Part shown: one piece after another, positions 62,457 to 64,000 of the stretch
How positions within the stretch are numbered: position 1 is the stretch's first letter
Layout: each line of letters starts with the position of its first letter
Assembly (NCBI GenBank): GCA_964651495.1
Contig: CAZYWP010000001.1
Location: forward strand, 1 to 64,000
Direction of reading: 5' to 3'
Length of the DNA stretch: 64,000 nt
From: CAZNVB01 sp964651495
GTDB taxonomy: Bacteria; Acidobacteriota; Aminicenantia; Aminicenantales; UBA8522
Translations under genes and position numbers: made by a program
The notes under the pieces: generated by a model
The model's input: only the letters and a program-made list of their open reading frames with translations
Told to the model about the DNA's origin: nothing
Database searches by the model: none

Positions 62457-63175
62457 TCTGGTCTCTTTTTCAGGAATTCTTCGACTCTGATTATATCCTG
62501 AGGTGTATCTACTCTCAAGGCCGGACGGGCGACTTCGATCATCTTGATTCTCCGCCCGTTCTCCAGGACCCTGAGCTGCTCCAGCTTCTCCAATCGTTCC
62601 AGGCGGCACGCCGGCATGCGGGCAAATTGGAGGAGGAAACCCCGCTGAAAGCCATAGATGCCGCTGTGGAGATAAAAAAAATCGTCGCTATGGTAGGGGA
62701 GAGGCGACCGGGAAAAATAGAGGGCATACCCATCCGCATCGACAACCACCTTGACGAGGTGGGGGTCGCGGATCAGCCCGACATCGCGGACTTTCGCCAT
62801 CAGCGAAGCCATGGGGATGGACGGGTCCTGCAGGGCGTCCACGAGACGGTCGATTTCTCCACCCGTGATCAGCGGCTCATCTCCCTGGACATTGATGATG
62901 ATCGGATGCGCGAGTCCAGCCGCTGCTTCGGCCACCCGGTCAGTCCCGCAAGAATGACCTGGCGAGGTCATCACGACCTCGGCTCCGAAGGCTGCGGCCG
63001 CGTCACCAATCCTTGGGTCGTCGGTGGCGATGAGGACGCGCTCGACGGACCCGGCCCGTTTCACGCCTTCATAAACCCAGCGAAGCATCGGTTTCCCCAG
63101 GATCAGGGCTAAAGGCTTGCCCGGAAACCGGGTCGACTGAAACCGGGCCGGGATGACGGCGGCGGCTCTGATCAA
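62453..63175 (-). CDS. kdsB: 3-deoxy-manno-octulosonate cytidylyltransferase
   Basis: About 240 residues. The TTG at 63175 is chosen because it overlaps the bactofilin stop as TTGA and starts just before [20 protein letters not shown], the nucleotide-binding signature. NVQGDEPLI and [10 protein letters not shown] are conserved. It activates Kdo to CMP-Kdo for lipid A core addition. Confidence 0.95.
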   Translation of the reverse strand: MIRAAAVIPARFQSTRFPGKPLALILGKPMLRWVYEGVKRAGSVERVLIATDDPRIGDAAAAFGAEVVMTSPGHSCGTDRVAEAAAGLAHPIIINVQGDEPLITGGEIDRLVDALQDPSIPMASLMAKVRDVGLIRDPHLVKVVVDADGYALYFSRSPLPYHSDDFFYLHSGIYGFQRGFLLQFARMPACRLERLEKLEQLRVLENGRRIKMIEVARPALRVDTPQDIIRVEEFLKKRPE

Positions 63176-63582
63176 GAGACGGCCCCCTCCTTGTTTTTTG
63201 CTTCTTCCGTGCCGACCCCGGCATGTTCCCCTGCCTGGCAAGTCGCTTCGAGAAACGCACCCTCCTGGACAATCAGGGTCGGAGCGATGACGGTCCCGAT
63301 CACCCGGCCATGGGCTTGAACCTCCACTCTGTCCGTGGCCCGAATTGTCCCTTTGATCTCGCCGCTGATGACCAGGTAGCCGATCTTGATGTCGGCCTCC
63401 ACCTTCCCCTGTTCGCCGATGACCAGCATGGAGTCGGAGTTGATCGTTCCCTTGAAATGTCCGTCGATGCGGAATGACCCCTTAAAAGTCAATTCACCAT
63501 TGAACTCCGTGTCCTTGTCAAAGAAACCGGTAATCTTGTGCTCATCATACTCCTTCTTCTTTTCTTTCTCTTTTTCTTTCAT
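63172..63582 (-). CDS. bactofilin (polymer-forming cytoskeletal protein)
   Basis: 136 residues. A charged N-terminal tail (KEKEKEKKKEYDEH) precedes the beta-helical core with short hexapeptide-like repeats (FKGSFRIDGHFKGTI, GKVEADIKIGYLVISGEI). Bactofilins polymerise without nucleotide and place cell-wall or envelope enzymes. It is encoded between parB and the Kdo genes, overlapping both by 4 bases. Confidence 0.93.
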   Translation of the reverse strand: MKEKEKEKKKEYDEHKITGFFDKDTEFNGELTFKGSFRIDGHFKGTINSDSMLVIGEQGKVEADIKIGYLVISGEIKGTIRATDRVEVQAHGRVIGTVIAPTLIVQEGAFLEATCQAGEHAGVGTEEAKNKEGAVS

Positions 63583-64000
63583 CGTGACGCTCCTTTGATT
63601 TTTCCATATATCCGGTTGAGGTCATCCAGGGAAAAATACAGGATGCGAATAGTCCCTTTCTTCCGGCTGCCTTGAATCGATACTTTCGTCCCCAGAAGCC
63701 TGACCAGGTCTTCTTCAACAGCGCTCAGGTCGGCATCGAATTTGGGCTTCCTGGTCCCTTCGCGCGCCTTTCGGCGGCCCGAGATGATCCTCTCCACATC
63801 TCTAACACTCAGGTTCTTGCGCACAATTTCCTGGGTTAAAGAGACCTGCGCCTCCTGGTCCTCCAGAGAGACCAGGGCGCGCGCGTGCCCCATGGAAATC
63901 TTATCTTCGGCCAGAAAGTCCAGGACCGCCTGGGGAAGGCTGAGAAGTCGAAGATAATTCGTGACCGAAGTCCTGTCCATGCTCACCCGCTCGGCGATTT
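63579..64000 (-). CDS. parB: ParB/Spo0J-family chromosome partition protein, 5' partial
   Basis: Only the C-terminal part is inside; the frame is open to the window end. It includes the helix-turn-helix (RVSMDRTSVTNYLRLLSLP), KISMGHARALVSLEDQE and the C-terminal dimerisation segment with GTIRILYFSLDDLNRIYGKI. It binds parS sites and CTP. It is the first visible gene of the overlapping operon. Confidence 0.95.
   Translation of the reverse strand, partial: IAERVSMDRTSVTNYLRLLSLPQAVLDFLAEDKISMGHARALVSLEDQEAQVSLTQEIVRKNLSVRDVERIISGRRKAREGTRKPKFDADLSAVEEDLVRLLGTKVSIQGSRKKGTIRILYFSLDDLNRIYGKIKGASR

Overview
The window looks like part of a metagenome-assembled genome from a Gram-negative, G+C-rich (about 60% by eye) member of the Acidobacteriota, probably close to Candidatus Aminicenantes. 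This assignment is inference. It rests on a VWFA-related protein of the acidobacterial type, a 6-bladed propeller protein, ECF sigma/anti-sigma pairs with a TonB fusion, paired M16 peptidases, and a full Kdo/LPS precursor set. Two 100-N scaffold gaps (1538-1637 and 27445-27544) show a draft assembly. No rRNA, tRNA, CRISPR or phage genes were recognised.

Layout. 1-7 kb: a serine hydrolase cut by a gap, a SagB-type oxidoreductase, a polysaccharide deacetylase, and a GntR/ABC-ATPase/ABC-permease operon whose permease is fused to a beta-propeller. 7-20.5 kb (minus strand): DUF502, LapA-like and CorA membrane proteins, then a run transcribed recA - superoxide dismutase - class II photolyase, then thiolase/3-hydroxyacyl-CoA dehydrogenase, GuaD, a GT-C membrane protein, formate-THF ligase, RadC and a URO-D family protein. 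20.5-25 kb: a sigma-54 promoter ahead of an ECF sigma factor and an anti-sigma/TonB fusion, then secreted propeller, CARDB and toast-rack lipoproteins. 25-31 kb: a mosaic accessory stretch with a PIN/RHH toxin-antitoxin pair, a disrupted serine hydrolase, a sigma-54-driven VWA protein, one duplicated promoter segment and two decayed copies of gene ends found elsewhere in the window. 31-36 kb: an sdhCAB - Rieske - cytochrome b operon with no cytochrome c1. 36-40 kb: a sugar ABC ATPase and permease with a fucose-isomerase-like protein and no binding protein. 41-47.5 kb: rlmB, a second ECF sigma/anti-sigma/UPF0145 operon, and accA-hisS-aspS. 47.5-55 kb: secreted TPR-thioredoxin, M28 and M16 peptidases and a TetR regulator. 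55-64 kb: a pilin with a sigma-54 promoter, then a tightly overlapping minus-strand operon parB - bactofilin - kdsB - pyrG - kdsA - kdsD - kdsC - phosphomannomutase - mannose-1-P guanylyltransferase.

How it fits together. The right end makes CMP-Kdo (KdsD, KdsA, KdsC, KdsB, with CTP from PyrG) and GDP-mannose for envelope glycans, with bactofilin and ParB tying it to cell shape and chromosome partition. The 31-36 kb operon can move electrons from succinate to quinone and from quinol through a b6f-like cytochrome b and Rieske protein to an unidentified acceptor. Three consensus sigma-54 promoters, all intergenic (20695, 30682, 55287), suggest that one RpoN regulon covers the ECF/TonB module, the VWA protein and the pilin. 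Several promoters lie within a few bases of the start codon, which suggests leaderless mRNAs. Long GC-rich palindromes occur three times, once as an in-frame insertion inside the photolyase.
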